Shown one piece after another: positions 55,965-64,000 of a stretch of 64,000 nt of DNA. Position 1 is the first letter of the stretch. Each line of letters starts with the position of its first letter. The position numbers and the translations under genes are program-made. The notes under the pieces were generated by a model that was given only the letters and a program-made list of their open reading frames with translations, had not been told where the DNA came from and ran no database searches. The stretch is from Paracoccaceae bacterium (GTDB taxonomy: Bacteria; Pseudomonadota; Alphaproteobacteria; Rhodobacterales; Rhodobacteraceae). The stretch is from the NCBI GenBank assembly GCA_016744015.1, contig JADGFD010000010.1, positions 1 through 64,000 of the forward strand, in the 5' to 3' direction.

Positions 55965-56776
55965 TCGACAGCCTTGAAATACCGGTCCGACCGCCATGTC
56001 CAGAAATAGAACATTGAATCGCCAGCAGAGGAGAAAATGATCCGGTCAGCGCGGCCGATGATATTTTCGCGCGGGACAAAACCGACGCCACGCTGTGGAC
56101 CGGTCTGAGAAAACCGGCTATCGATGGAGTTGTCGCGGTTATCACCCATAAAGAAAAACTGGCCGTCAGGCACAACAATTTCTTCGGTATTGTCAACGCT
56201 CGCTTCACCAATATCAAGGATGCTGTAGCTCACGCCGTTGGGCAAAACCTCGGTATAGCGGCGCTTAATGCAATCACCGTCTGCCGTAGGCCGAACAGAG
56301 CAGCTCGGGCGGCCCCCCTCAGGGCCTTGCGGCGCGTAAGTTTCAATAAACTCCCCATCGGGCGTCACAGAAACCGGCGTGCCATTGATATGAAGAACGC
56401 TATCAATCATTTGAATCCGGTCTCCCGGCAGGCCGACGAGGCGTTTGATATAATCTGTGCCAAGCACGGGGTGCTTGAAAACCACAACATCGCCGCGCTC
56501 TGGGTCTTCACCAAACAGCCGCTCGTCACTTCCCTTGGCAAAACCGCAGAAATCAACGCCAAACATGCTGGGGCAGGAGGCATAGGAGTAGCCATAGGCG
56601 AATTTATTGACAAAAAGAAAGTCACCGATCAGCAAGGTCGACTTCATCGAGCCTGACGGGATCCAGAATGGCTGGAAAATAATGGTGCGGATGGCGCCAG
56701 CAATCAGCAGCGCATAAAACACAGTTTTGACGGTTTCCTTGATCGGACCATCCTTTTTCTTTTCACTTTTAGCCAT
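55961..56776 (-). CDS. lepB: Signal peptidase I
   Basis: 271 residues. One N-terminal transmembrane helix ([17 protein letters not shown]) precedes the catalytic Ser in [14 protein letters not shown]; the catalytic Lys is in [36 protein letters not shown] is the C-terminal signature. It cleaves signal peptides in the periplasm. The insertion with Cys residues ([13 protein letters not shown]) is typical of alphaproteobacteria. Confidence 0.97.
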   Translation of the reverse strand: MAKSEKKKDGPIKETVKTVFYALLIAGAIRTIIFQPFWIPSGSMKSTLLIGDFLFVNKFAYGYSYASCPSMFGVDFCGFAKGSDERLFGEDPERGDVVVFKHPVLGTDYIKRLVGLPGDRIQMIDSVLHINGTPVSVTPDGEFIETYAPQGPEGGRPSCSVRPTADGDCIKRRYTEVLPNGVSYSILDIGEASVDNTEEIVVPDGQFFFMGDNRDNSIDSRFSQTGPQRGVGFVPRENIIGRADRIIFSSAGDSMFYFWTWRSDRYFKAVE

Positions 56777-56829
56777 TGGGACTCTTTCAAATGGGAATAG
56801 GCGCTATGTGAGGGCGTGGGGCGTGAATG

Positions 56830-57231
56830 TCAAGCATTTGGCACGGCTTCAATGATGACAAAAGCCTGCGCCCAAGGGTGGTCATCGGTAAGCGTAACGT
56901 GGATTTTGGCTGTATGGCCCTCGGGCGTGAGGCGGTTGAGGCGCTCTAACGCGCCACCGCTTAGCTCCATTACGGGCTGGCCGGTTGCGAGGTTGCGCAC
57001 GGCCATTTCTTTCCACGCCACCCCCATGCGCAAGCCGGTGCCTAGTGCTTTGGAACAGGCCTCCTTAGCGGCCCAGCGTTTGGCGTAGGTTTCGGTGGTG
57101 GCGGCGCGGTATTCGGCGGTTTTCTTCTCGGCATCAGAAAACACTCTTTGCACAAACCGAACACCAAACCGCTCAATAGTGCCCTCGATCCGCTCTATAC
57201 TTACCATATCCGAACCTATGCCAAGAATCAT
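56830..57231 (-). CDS. acpS: Holo-[acyl-carrier-protein] synthase
   Basis: 133 residues. [12 protein letters not shown] near the N-terminus (Mg ligand Asp) and [15 protein letters not shown] (Glu ligand) are the AcpS signatures. It attaches the phosphopantetheine arm of CoA to acyl carrier protein. The start ATG overlaps the pdxJ stop (57228-57231, ATGA). Confidence 0.96.
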   Translation of the reverse strand: MILGIGSDMVSIERIEGTIERFGVRFVQRVFSDAEKKTAEYRAATTETYAKRWAAKEACSKALGTGLRMGVAWKEMAVRNLATGQPVMELSGGALERLNRLTPEGHTAKIHVTLTDDHPWAQAFVIIEAVPNA

Positions 57232-58001
57232 GCGACGGTAATGCCACTGGCCTCCTGCCGCGCTTCATCCATAAGGGCGCGCATACGGCGGATAGAGGAA
57301 TCAAGGCCGGAAAAGATGGCTTCGCCGATAAGGAAATGGCCAATATTGAGCTCGATCACCTCAGGCAGGGCCGCAATGGGCTTTACGGAGTCAAAGGTAA
57401 TTCCATGCCCGGCATGGACTTCTAGCCCGAGATCGAGTGCGAGGGTTGCCATATCTTTAAGCTTGGCAAATTCATGTGCACTATCTTTCAAGCGCCCTTC
57501 AGCCAACGCGTCACAATAAGCGCCGGCATGTAGCTCAACGACGGGTGCACCGATTTGAGCGGCGGCCTCTATCTGACGGCGCTCTGCAGCAATAAAAATG
57601 GACACACGGCAGCCAGCATCACGCAGTGGCGCAATAAAATGCGCAATGCGGTTGGCCTCGCGCGCCACTTCCAGCCCGCCTTCCGTCGTGCGCTCTTCTC
57701 GTTTCTCCGGCACAATACATACGGCGTGAGGCTTATGGCGCAGTGCAATTTGTTGCATTTCATCCGTGGCGGCCATCTCAAAATTCAGCGGGATGTCAAT
57801 GACATCCAGAATTTTTTCGATATCCGCGTCTGTAATGTGGCGGCGGTCTTCGCGCAGATGGGCGGTAATGCCATCGGCCCCGGCAGCCTGCGCGAGCTTG
57901 GCGGCACGGGCAGGGTCTGGGGTGTCTCCGCCGCGCGCGTTGCGCACGGTGGCCACATGATCAATGTTAATGCCAAGGCGAAGACGAGAAAGCGAGCTCA
58001 T
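57228..58001 (-). CDS. pdxJ: Pyridoxine 5'-phosphate synthase
   Basis: 257 residues, TIM barrel. [17 protein letters not shown] at the N-terminus, [25 protein letters not shown] and [21 protein letters not shown] with [12 protein letters not shown] are PdxJ signatures. It makes pyridoxine phosphate from deoxyxylulose-5-phosphate and aminoacetone phosphate. Part of the pdxJ-acpS-lepB-rnc-era run. Confidence 0.97.
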   Translation of the reverse strand: MSSLSRLRLGINIDHVATVRNARGGDTPDPARAAKLAQAAGADGITAHLREDRRHITDADIEKILDVIDIPLNFEMAATDEMQQIALRHKPHAVCIVPEKREERTTEGGLEVAREANRIAHFIAPLRDAGCRVSIFIAAERRQIEAAAQIGAPVVELHAGAYCDALAEGRLKDSAHEFAKLKDMATLALDLGLEVHAGHGITFDSVKPIAALPEVIELNIGHFLIGEAIFSGLDSSIRRMRALMDEARQEASGITVA

Positions 58002-58055
58002 GGGTGGGCCTCCAATAAAGTGCAGAAGTGACGCAGCGCCGGAATCGGCTCCTTG

Positions 58056-58679
58056 TCAGCCCTCAGGTTGCTTTTTTTTGGCTTTCTTTGCAAGGTTTTT
58101 GCGGCGCAGCTTTTGATAAGCGACGATCACCGGTTTGGTGACATAAAAACCAACAAGCGCAAAGGCCAAACCAAGGATCGTTCCGCCAATGGCGTAAGGA
58201 AGCATAACTTCGGAAAAAAAATTTCCGAAGCCATGTAAATTACCGTGCCCAAAGCCAAAAAGCGCCTTCAAGGTGCCCCAAATGGCATGAAAAAATTCGC
58301 GGAAGCTTTCCCCGACGCGCCTGAAATCATGGTCGGCCGAATTTCGCCCCAACACGAAGGTGCCAATTTTCAGCGCCGCGCCAATGATAAAGGGAAAGGT
58401 AAACGGGTTGCCTATCGCGGTGCCTGCAAGCGCTGCAATCATATTGGCTCGCAATACCTTAGCCATAAGCAAAGCCAAAATAATGTGAAACCCAAAGAGT
58501 GGCGAAAAGGAAATAAAAATGCCAAATGCAACCCCGCGGGCAATGCGCGTGGGGCTATCAGGGATGCGCCGCAAACGGTGCCCGAGATAGACAAGCGTAC
58601 GCCGCCAGCCCGCGCGGGGCAGGATATAGCTGCGCAGGCTCTCACCCCAATGCAGTTTATCGCGGCGCTTAAAAACCAT
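58056..58679 (-). CDS. DUF2062 membrane protein
   Basis: 207 residues. PTRIARGVAFGIFISFSPLFGFHIILALLMAKVLRANMI and GTAIGNPFTFPF are the conserved block of DUF2062; two to three transmembrane segments are seen, one near the C-terminus. The tail is strongly basic. Function unknown. It follows rsh on the same strand after 15 bases; its start ATG is 58679. Confidence 0.9.
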   Translation of the reverse strand: MVFKRRDKLHWGESLRSYILPRAGWRRTLVYLGHRLRRIPDSPTRIARGVAFGIFISFSPLFGFHIILALLMAKVLRANMIAALAGTAIGNPFTFPFIIGAALKIGTFVLGRNSADHDFRRVGESFREFFHAIWGTLKALFGFGHGNLHGFGNFFSEVMLPYAIGGTILGLAFALVGFYVTKPVIVAYQKLRRKNLAKKAKKKQPEG

Positions 58680-58694
58680 TGGTTTACCTTTTAA

Positions 58695-60845
58695 CTACTT
58701 TCCGCCATCATTTCCGGTCAATTCGCATAGACTGGTATCTCTGAAGCGGATAACCTCGGCCACATCCGAATCTGCGTTTAGGGCAGTTTCTACATTCGTG
58801 AGATGTTCAATATCTCGCACCATAATGTCTAGCCGAATTCGGTAAAAATCTGACTTACGGGCGGTAAAACTTATATTAACGATATTTGAGCGGTGCTCAC
58901 CGACCAACGTGCAAATGCGGCCCAGCACGCCTGCATCATTGGCCATGGCCACTTCGATTTTGGTTTCATTGCTGGCAAGACTTGAATCTGAGGTCCAGCG
59001 CAGGTCCACCCAGCGGCGGTCATTGCCCTCAAAGCGCTCCAGTATCGGGCAGTCAATCGCATGAATAAGCACACCGCGGCCTGGCATGGCAATACCGACA
59101 ATCCGCTCTCCGGGCACTGGTGAGCAGCAAGGCGCGGGGGCAGCGGACTGATTGGGCTGGAGGCCGATCACGCGGTCCTCGTCTGGCCCCGGGCCCGCGC
59201 TGGCACCAGATTTTACGAGCTCAGGATACAGGGTTTGCACCAGTTCCGAGCCGCCAATATGCGCCGCACCAATCTCAGCCAGAAGGGCCTCACCATTTCT
59301 AAGGTTAAACAGCTTGGCGGCGGTTTCCAGGGCTTTATCGGTTGGCTTTTTGCCAACGCGGCCGAGGGAAACGCGGGCGATTTCGCGGCCCAGCCGGATG
59401 TGGGCATCGCGGTGCTCATCACGCATATAGCGGCGGATGGCCGATTTAGCGCGCCCCGTCACCACCATATCTTCCCAGCTCGGCTGCGGGCGCTGGCCTT
59501 CAGCGCGAATCACCTCAACCGATTGGCCATTGCGCAGCTTTGTCCAAAGCGGCACCCGTTGGCCGTTGACCTTTGCGCCCACACAAGAATCACCAATTCG
59601 GGTGTGGATGGCATAGGCAAAATCAATCGGGGAGGCCCCGCGCGGCAGCTTGATAACCTCGCCTTTGGGGGTAAAGCAAAACACCTGATCTTGAAACATT
59701 TCAAGCTTCACGTGCTCTAAAAATTCATCAGGATTCTCAGAGGCTTCAAAACGCGCGGCAAGGGAGCGTAGCCAGTGGAACGGGTCAACCGCGAAGGGGT
59801 TTTCGGCGCGTGCGCCATCACGATATGACCAATGCGCCGCCACCCCGCTTTCGGCAACTTGATGCATTTCAACGGTACGAATTTGCACCTCTACCCGCTT
59901 GGCATTGCGCCCCGAAACCGTGGTATGAATCGAGCGATAACCGTTGGATTTGGGCTGTGAGATATAGTCTTTAAAGCGGCCCGGAACGGCGTTCCAGCGC
60001 TGGTGCACAGCCCCCAGCGCGATATAAACATCTTGCACGGTGTCCGTGGTAATCCGGAACGCATAAATATCGGACAACCGGTTAAACGGCTCGTTTTTCT
60101 CTTCCATTTTGCGCCAAATGGAATAGGGTCGCTTTTCACGCCCCGTCACCCGCGCCTCAATGCCCGAATTGTGCAGCGCCACACGAATGTCTTCGGTAAT
60201 GCGCGGAATCAGGTCGTCATTCTCTTTGCTGAGGTTGATAAACCGCCGCATGATCGAATTACGTGCCTCCGGGTTAAGCACCCGAAAGCAGAGGTCTTCC
60301 AGTTCCTCGCGGATAAACTGCATGCCCATGCGGCCCGCTAAAGGCGCATAAATTTCGATGGTCTCAAAGGCTTTCTGACGCTGCTTTTCCTTGCTCATGG
60401 ATTTAATGGTGCGCATATTGTGCAGCCGGTCAGCCAACTTTACCAAGAGCACACGCAGATCTTTTGACATGGCCATCAACAGCTTACGGAAGTTCTCCGC
60501 CTGCTTGGTTTCCACGCTGGAAAGCTCAAGATTTGTGAGTTTGGTCACCCCATCCACCAGTTGCGCAATTTCCGGTGAAAACTGATCTGCCACCTGCATA
60601 TAGGTCGCTTCGGTATCCTCAATGGTATCGTGCAGAAGGGCCGTTACGATAGTGGCATCGTCGAGCATCACCTCGGTCAGCAACATGGCCACTTCAACCG
60701 GATGCGTAAAATATGCCTCGCCAGATTTGCGAAACTGCCCTTCATGCGCATCCTTGCCATAAGCATAGGCGCGCCGAATTAGGTCCGTATCCGCGTTCGG
60801 ATTATAAGATTGGACCTTTGCGATCAGATCGTCAGCGGTGATCAA
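58695..60845 (-). CDS. rsh: Bifunctional (p)ppGpp synthetase/hydrolase
   Basis: 716 residues. The N-terminal HD hydrolase domain has HPVEVAMLLTEVMLDD and ALLHDTIEDTEATY; the synthetase domain has FKDYISQPKSNGYRSIHTTV; TGS (VFCFTPKGEVIKLPRGASPIDFAYAIHT) and a C-terminal ACT domain follow. Both active sites look intact, so this is probably the organism's sole Rsh, controlling the stringent response. It lies directly downstream of rpoZ (60865 stop, 19 bases away). Confidence 0.96.
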   Translation of the reverse strand: MITADDLIAKVQSYNPNADTDLIRRAYAYGKDAHEGQFRKSGEAYFTHPVEVAMLLTEVMLDDATIVTALLHDTIEDTEATYMQVADQFSPEIAQLVDGVTKLTNLELSSVETKQAENFRKLLMAMSKDLRVLLVKLADRLHNMRTIKSMSKEKQRQKAFETIEIYAPLAGRMGMQFIREELEDLCFRVLNPEARNSIMRRFINLSKENDDLIPRITEDIRVALHNSGIEARVTGREKRPYSIWRKMEEKNEPFNRLSDIYAFRITTDTVQDVYIALGAVHQRWNAVPGRFKDYISQPKSNGYRSIHTTVSGRNAKRVEVQIRTVEMHQVAESGVAAHWSYRDGARAENPFAVDPFHWLRSLAARFEASENPDEFLEHVKLEMFQDQVFCFTPKGEVIKLPRGASPIDFAYAIHTRIGDSCVGAKVNGQRVPLWTKLRNGQSVEVIRAEGQRPQPSWEDMVVTGRAKSAIRRYMRDEHRDAHIRLGREIARVSLGRVGKKPTDKALETAAKLFNLRNGEALLAEIGAAHIGGSELVQTLYPELVKSGASAGPGPDEDRVIGLQPNQSAAPAPCCSPVPGERIVGIAMPGRGVLIHAIDCPILERFEGNDRRWVDLRWTSDSSLASNETKIEVAMANDAGVLGRICTLVGEHRSNIVNISFTARKSDFYRIRLDIMVRDIEHLTNVETALNADSDVAEVIRFRDTSLCELTGNDGGK

Positions 60846-60864
60846 TCTAAGGGCCCTCCTGAGA

Positions 60865-61221
60865 TCAGCTCGGGCTTTGGGCTTCCATCAAGGCGCGCAG
60901 CATATTTTCCTCAGACATATCGTCCTCGGCTGGTGCGTCAGGGCTGTCTTTTTCCATCAGCAGCGGCATGGCGTCCTCTTCCGGCTCGTCCACTTCGTTA
61001 TGGTCTTGCAGCTCACTCACGGCGGCTTCACGCAGCGCTTCGGCGGTAATGGTTTCTTCGGCGATTTCACGCAGGGCGACCACTGGGTTTTTGTCGTTAT
61101 CGCGCTCTACCGTGATAGGGTCTCCGGCGGAGATTTCGCGTGCGCGGTGGGCGGCCAGCACAACCAGCTCAAAGCGGTTGGCGACTTTATCAATACAATC
61201 TTCTACCGTTACGCGTGCCAT
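60865..61221 (-). CDS. rpoZ: RNA polymerase omega subunit
   Basis: 118 residues. [30 protein letters not shown] is the conserved N-terminal block of omega; the long acidic C-terminal extension is usual in alphaproteobacteria. ATG 61221 is chosen over an upstream in-frame ATG because the family begins MARVTVEDC. Operon with rsh as in most bacteria. Confidence 0.96.
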   Translation of the reverse strand: MARVTVEDCIDKVANRFELVVLAAHRAREISAGDPITVERDNDKNPVVALREIAEETITAEALREAAVSELQDHNEVDEPEEDAMPLLMEKDSPDAPAEDDMSEENMLRALMEAQSPS

Positions 61222-61300
61222 GCGATCTGCTCCATTCAAATAGGGGACCCGAAGAATTCGCTATGTAATGGCTGAACAGGGTAATTACAAGGGGAAACGG

Positions 61301-61894
61301 CTAAAGCGGCTGGATTTCATTGCGAGCCTCGGCGGGGAGCGCGGCTAGCAGGGTGCGGGCTGTTTTGCCCAGCACGGGGTGGGGCCAATCAGGCGCAATT
61401 TCGGCCAGCGGTCTGAGCACAAAAGCGCGGTCTTGCAGGCGCGGATGCGGCAAGATGAGCGCCTCTGGGGTGGTCTCCAATTGCTGGGAAAGCGACAGAC
61501 CTTGCCAATGGGCAAAAGCTGCGGGGCTGGGGGCGATTTCTTCGCCGTAAGCCAGCAGGTCAAGGTCTATCACGCGCGAGGCCCAACGCTTGGGGCGGGT
61601 GCGGCCAAGCACACTCTCGATATTGTGAAGGGCAGTTAAAACAGCCTTGGGCGGCAACTGGCTCTCAATTTCCACCACGCCGTTCACATAGTCCGGCCCG
61701 CTCCCCTTCGGAAAGGCCGGCGCGCTATACCATTGGCTTTGCTTGGTGATTCGAATTGCTGCACCTGCGAACAACTCCAACGCCTCGTTAACCATTTCCA
61801 GCGATGTTCTGGTTGCAGTTTGCAGGTTTGACCCCAGCGCCACATATCCGCACCGTGACAAATTGGCGGTTTTTTGCCCTTGTTTGCGCGTCAT
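61301..61894 (-). CDS. folK: 2-amino-4-hydroxy-6-hydroxymethyldihydropteridine pyrophosphokinase
   Basis: 197 residues. YVALGSNLQ at the N-terminus, LHNIESVLGRTRPKRWASRVIDLDLLAYG with the conserved RxxxxR and DLDLL metal-binding Asps, and ILPHPRLQDRAFVLRPLAEIAPDW are HPPK signatures. It transfers pyrophosphate to the pterin in folate synthesis. ATG 61894 starts the conserved frame but up to ten residues of N-terminus may be dispensable. Confidence 0.95.
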   Translation of the reverse strand: MTRKQGQKTANLSRCGYVALGSNLQTATRTSLEMVNEALELFAGAAIRITKQSQWYSAPAFPKGSGPDYVNGVVEIESQLPPKAVLTALHNIESVLGRTRPKRWASRVIDLDLLAYGEEIAPSPAAFAHWQGLSLSQQLETTPEALILPHPRLQDRAFVLRPLAEIAPDWPHPVLGKTARTLLAALPAEARNEIQPL

Positions 61895-61973
61895 TCGTTC
61901 TTATTTCCCATTTCAGCCATTGTGCGCTAGTATATACCTCATATAGTTATGCATTCGCACAAGCATTTTCTTG

Positions 61974-61990
61974 TTAAAAGGTCATTAACC
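61974..61990. promoter_or_regulatory. CtrA-like box before the NYN gene
   Basis: TTAA-N7-TTAACC, one base before the ATG at 61992. It matches the CtrA consensus well, but its position directly at the start codon is unusual for an activator site. Confidence 0.4.
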
Positions 61991-61991
61991 T

Positions 61992-62564
61992 ATGTTTTAT
62001 CGTGACGAACGGCTTGCGCTGTTCATTGACGGGTCCAATCTTTACGCAGCCGCCAAGGCGCTGGGTTTTGATATAGACTATAAACTCCTGCGCACCGAAT
62101 TCATGCGGCGCGGCAAACTATTGCGAGCGTTCTATTATACAGCGCTTTTGGAGAACGAAGAATATTCCCCCATTCGGCCCTTGGTCGATTGGTTGAACTA
62201 TAACGGCTACCATATGCGCACCAAACCTGCCAAGGAATTTACTGATTCCATGGGTCGGCGGAAGATCAAGGGCAATATGGATATCGAATTGGCCGTAGAC
62301 GCCATGGAGCTGGCCCCGAATGTGGATCACATCGTGATTTTCTCGGGCGACGGTGATTTTCGCCCCGTGGTTGAAAGCCTCCAGCGCCAAGGGGTGCGAG
62401 TTTCGGTGGTCTCGACCATTCGCTCCAACCCACCGATGATCGCCGACGAGCTGCGCCGCCAATGTGACAATTTCATCGAACTTGATGAATTGCGTGATGT
62501 GGTGGGCCGCCCTTCCCGCCCTGATGACGGTATGGGCGCCTTTGAGGACGCCGAAAGCCTGTGA
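61992..62564 (+). CDS. NYN (PIN-like) domain protein, LabA/DUF88 type
   Basis: 190 residues. [18 protein letters not shown] (Asp and Asn of NYN), then [31 protein letters not shown] (metal-binding Asps) and VSVVSTIR fit the NYN/LabA ribonuclease-like family. All conserved acidic residues are present, so it may be an active RNase; the cyanobacterial relative LabA affects gene-expression rhythms. Its stop overlaps the ispH start (GTGA). Confidence 0.9.
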   Translation: MFYRDERLALFIDGSNLYAAAKALGFDIDYKLLRTEFMRRGKLLRAFYYTALLENEEYSPIRPLVDWLNYNGYHMRTKPAKEFTDSMGRRKIKGNMDIELAVDAMELAPNVDHIVIFSGDGDFRPVVESLQRQGVRVSVVSTIRSNPPMIADELRRQCDNFIELDELRDVVGRPSRPDDGMGAFEDAESL

Positions 62565-63508
62565 AGCCCGAGCTGACCATCTATCTGGCCGCCCCGCGCG
62601 GGTTTTGCGCGGGGGTTGATCGGGCCATAAAAGTGGTGGAAATGGCGCTGGAAAAGTGGGGCGCGCCTGTATTTGTGCGCCACGAGATTGTGCACAATAG
62701 ATACGTGGTTGATGGGTTGCGAGATAAGGGTGCGGTTTTCGTTGAAAGCCTCGCGGATTGCCCCGATGACCGCCCTGTGGTTTTCAGCGCCCACGGCGTC
62801 GCAAAATCGGTGCCCGCCGCGGCTGAGAAGCGCAATATGCTTTACGTTGACGCCACCTGCCCGCTTGTTTCTAAGGTGCATATGGAAGCCGAGCGGCACC
62901 ACCGCGACGGGCTGCAAATGATTATGATCGGCCATAAAGGCCACCCCGAAACCATTGGCACCATGGGGCAGCTGCCTGAAGGTGCTGTGCTTTTGGTGGA
63001 AACAATTGAGGATGTGGCGCAGGTGCAGCCAGATGACCCCGCGCGCATTGCCTTCATTACCCAAACCACACTGAGCGTAGATGACGCTGCCGATATTATC
63101 GCGGCCCTTAAGACGCGCTTTCCGGTAATTATCGGCCCGCGCAAAGAAGATATTTGCTACGCGACCACGAATCGGCAAGCTGCCGTGCGGGAAATTGCGC
63201 CCAAAATTGATGCGCTTTTGGTGATCGGCGCGCCAAATTCCTCCAATTCCCGCCGCTTGGTGGAGGTGGGTGAGAAATCCGGCTGCGCCTATGCGCAACT
63301 GGTGGAGCGCGCGACCAATATTGACTGGCGGGCGCTTTCAGGCGCTCACGCCATTGGCATTACGGCGGGGGCCTCGGCTCCCGAAATCTTGATCGAAGAG
63401 GTCTTGGATGCCTTTCGCGAGCGCTATAGATTGCAGGTTGAAATCGTTGAAACCGCCACCGAGAATATCTCGTTTAAAGTGCCGCGCATATTAAGAGAGC
63501 CCGCATGA
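62561..63508 (+). CDS. ispH: 4-hydroxy-3-methylbut-2-enyl diphosphate reductase
   Basis: 315 residues, iron-sulfur enzyme that performs the last step of the MEP isoprenoid pathway. [15 protein letters not shown] has the first cluster Cys; [12 protein letters not shown] the second; [15 protein letters not shown] is the substrate-binding SxNS region, and [10 protein letters not shown] the last signature. Start GTG 62561 overlaps the NYN stop. Ends overlapping the DUF3429 gene by ATGA. Confidence 0.97.
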   Translation: MKPELTIYLAAPRGFCAGVDRAIKVVEMALEKWGAPVFVRHEIVHNRYVVDGLRDKGAVFVESLADCPDDRPVVFSAHGVAKSVPAAAEKRNMLYVDATCPLVSKVHMEAERHHRDGLQMIMIGHKGHPETIGTMGQLPEGAVLLVETIEDVAQVQPDDPARIAFITQTTLSVDDAADIIAALKTRFPVIIGPRKEDICYATTNRQAAVREIAPKIDALLVIGAPNSSNSRRLVEVGEKSGCAYAQLVERATNIDWRALSGAHAIGITAGASAPEILIEEVLDAFRERYRLQVEIVETATENISFKVPRILREPA

Positions 63509-63927
63509 AACCCGTCCCTTTCCTTCCGGCCTTGTTTGGTCTGATCCTCGTTTTACCGTTTATCTATGCCACCGTTGCGCTGACAGGGTTGATCACGCCG
63601 CCGGGCGCCTATTGGGCCAGTCCCTACAGTGTTTTTAACTCTTATGGTGCCATTTACGTTGGCCTATTGGGCGGTGTTTACTGGGGGTTTGCCGCAAAAA
63701 GAGCAAACATCCTCGATGTCTTCATCGCTGTGCTGCCGCCCTTTGCAGCCTTTGCGGCATCGGTTTCTGCCACCCCCAAACTTTCTTATGCCATCGCGCT
63801 TGCGGCTTTACTGGTGTTTGACCTGATCTATATATCTCGCGGCGCGGCCCCAAGGTGGTGGCTCTCGCTTCGTATCTATAGCGGAATCGTCGCCATTGGA
63901 TGCTTGGTTTACGCTTATTATGCCTAG
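63505..63927 (+). CDS. DUF3429 membrane protein
   Basis: 140 residues with about four hydrophobic segments. The central [19 protein letters not shown] is the conserved DUF3429 block (FxGxxxWG-like). Function unknown; common in alphaproteobacteria. Start overlaps the ispH stop; the stop overlaps the rnhA start by 8 bases. Confidence 0.8.
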   Translation: MKPVPFLPALFGLILVLPFIYATVALTGLITPPGAYWASPYSVFNSYGAIYVGLLGGVYWGFAAKRANILDVFIAVLPPFAAFAASVSATPKLSYAIALAALLVFDLIYISRGAAPRWWLSLRIYSGIVAIGCLVYAYYA

Positions 63928-64000
63928 TCTTTTTATTTACACAGATGGAGCCTGCTCAGGCAATCCGGGCCCTGGTGGCTGGGGCGCGCTGCTCGTTGCA
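63920..64000 (+). CDS. rnhA: Ribonuclease HI, 5' end only
   Basis: 27 codons are visible before the window ends. [24 protein letters not shown] is the N-terminal signature of RNase HI, including the first catalytic Asp in [11 protein letters not shown]. It degrades RNA in RNA-DNA hybrids. Start ATG 63920 lies within the last codons of the DUF3429 gene. Confidence 0.93.
   Translation, partial: MPSLFIYTDGACSGNPGPGGWGALLVA

Overview
The window looks like the chromosome of an alphaproteobacterium of the Rhodobacterales (Roseobacter/Rhodobacter type). The main pointers are a pckA / chvI-chvG / hprK / rapZ / EIIA / HPr cluster, a recO-DUF1491-era-rnc-lepB-acpS-pdxJ-DUF2062-rsh-rpoZ-folK run, a methylsuccinyl-CoA dehydrogenase of the ethylmalonyl-CoA pathway, tandem DUF2125 proteins, CIRCE-controlled groESL, and many ATGA/GTGA start-stop overlaps. 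All identifications are from reading the sequence; no database search was possible.

Layout. (1) 1-8.3 kb is accessory DNA. It holds the 3'-truncated gene of a large RTX protein with a translationally coupled four-helix membrane protein upstream, a decayed Eco57I-like restriction-modification locus (methylase with its catalytic core deleted, PD-(D/E)XK nuclease still open), and a divergent SIR2-STAND antiviral NTPase whose start is preceded by a G10 tract. The block ends at the 3' end of a tRNA-Ala(GGC). (2) 8.6-15.5 kb is a surface polysaccharide locus: the four dTDP-rhamnose genes, a flippase, a polymerase-like membrane protein and a glycosyltransferase. (3) 15.5-19.5 kb carries pheS, rplT and rpmI, but pheT is represented only by a 33-codon N-terminal remnant; a small RTX-like gene sits between pheS and rplT. 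(4) 19.5-34.5 kb is mixed housekeeping: LMW phosphatase, copper chaperone PCuAC with DUF2946, rpmB, two tandem DUF2125 proteins, an ArsR/permease pair with a perfect operator, prs, hydrolase, threonine aldolase, ribF, Mn-type pyrophosphatase, and a structured gene-free stretch that may encode an RNA. (5) 34.5-35.7 kb is a small AT-richer insert with a winged-helix protein and a phage-like methyltransferase. (6) 35.8-45.4 kb holds groESL, parC, cobalamin adenosyltransferase, etfBA and 3-hydroxybutyryl-CoA dehydrogenase. (7) 45.4-53.3 kb is the nitrogen-type PTS/HPr kinase/ChvGI signalling cluster, pckA and mcd. (8) 53.3-64 kb is core information and lipid biology (recO to folK), then NYN protein, ispH, DUF3429 and the start of rnhA.

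How parts connect. HPr, EIIA, HPr kinase, RapZ and ChvGI lie together and next to pckA, as in other alphaproteobacteria where this set couples carbon status to envelope signalling. etfBA, hbd, mcd and pckA all serve acetyl-CoA/C4 carbon flow; similar TTGC-N3-GC(A/G) dyads stand upstream of etfBA, pckA and mcd, suggesting a common regulator. The most interesting items are the defence block with its G tract, the pheT remnant, the RTX/membrane-protein pair, the interspersed palindromic repeats and the possible RNA gene near 20 kb.
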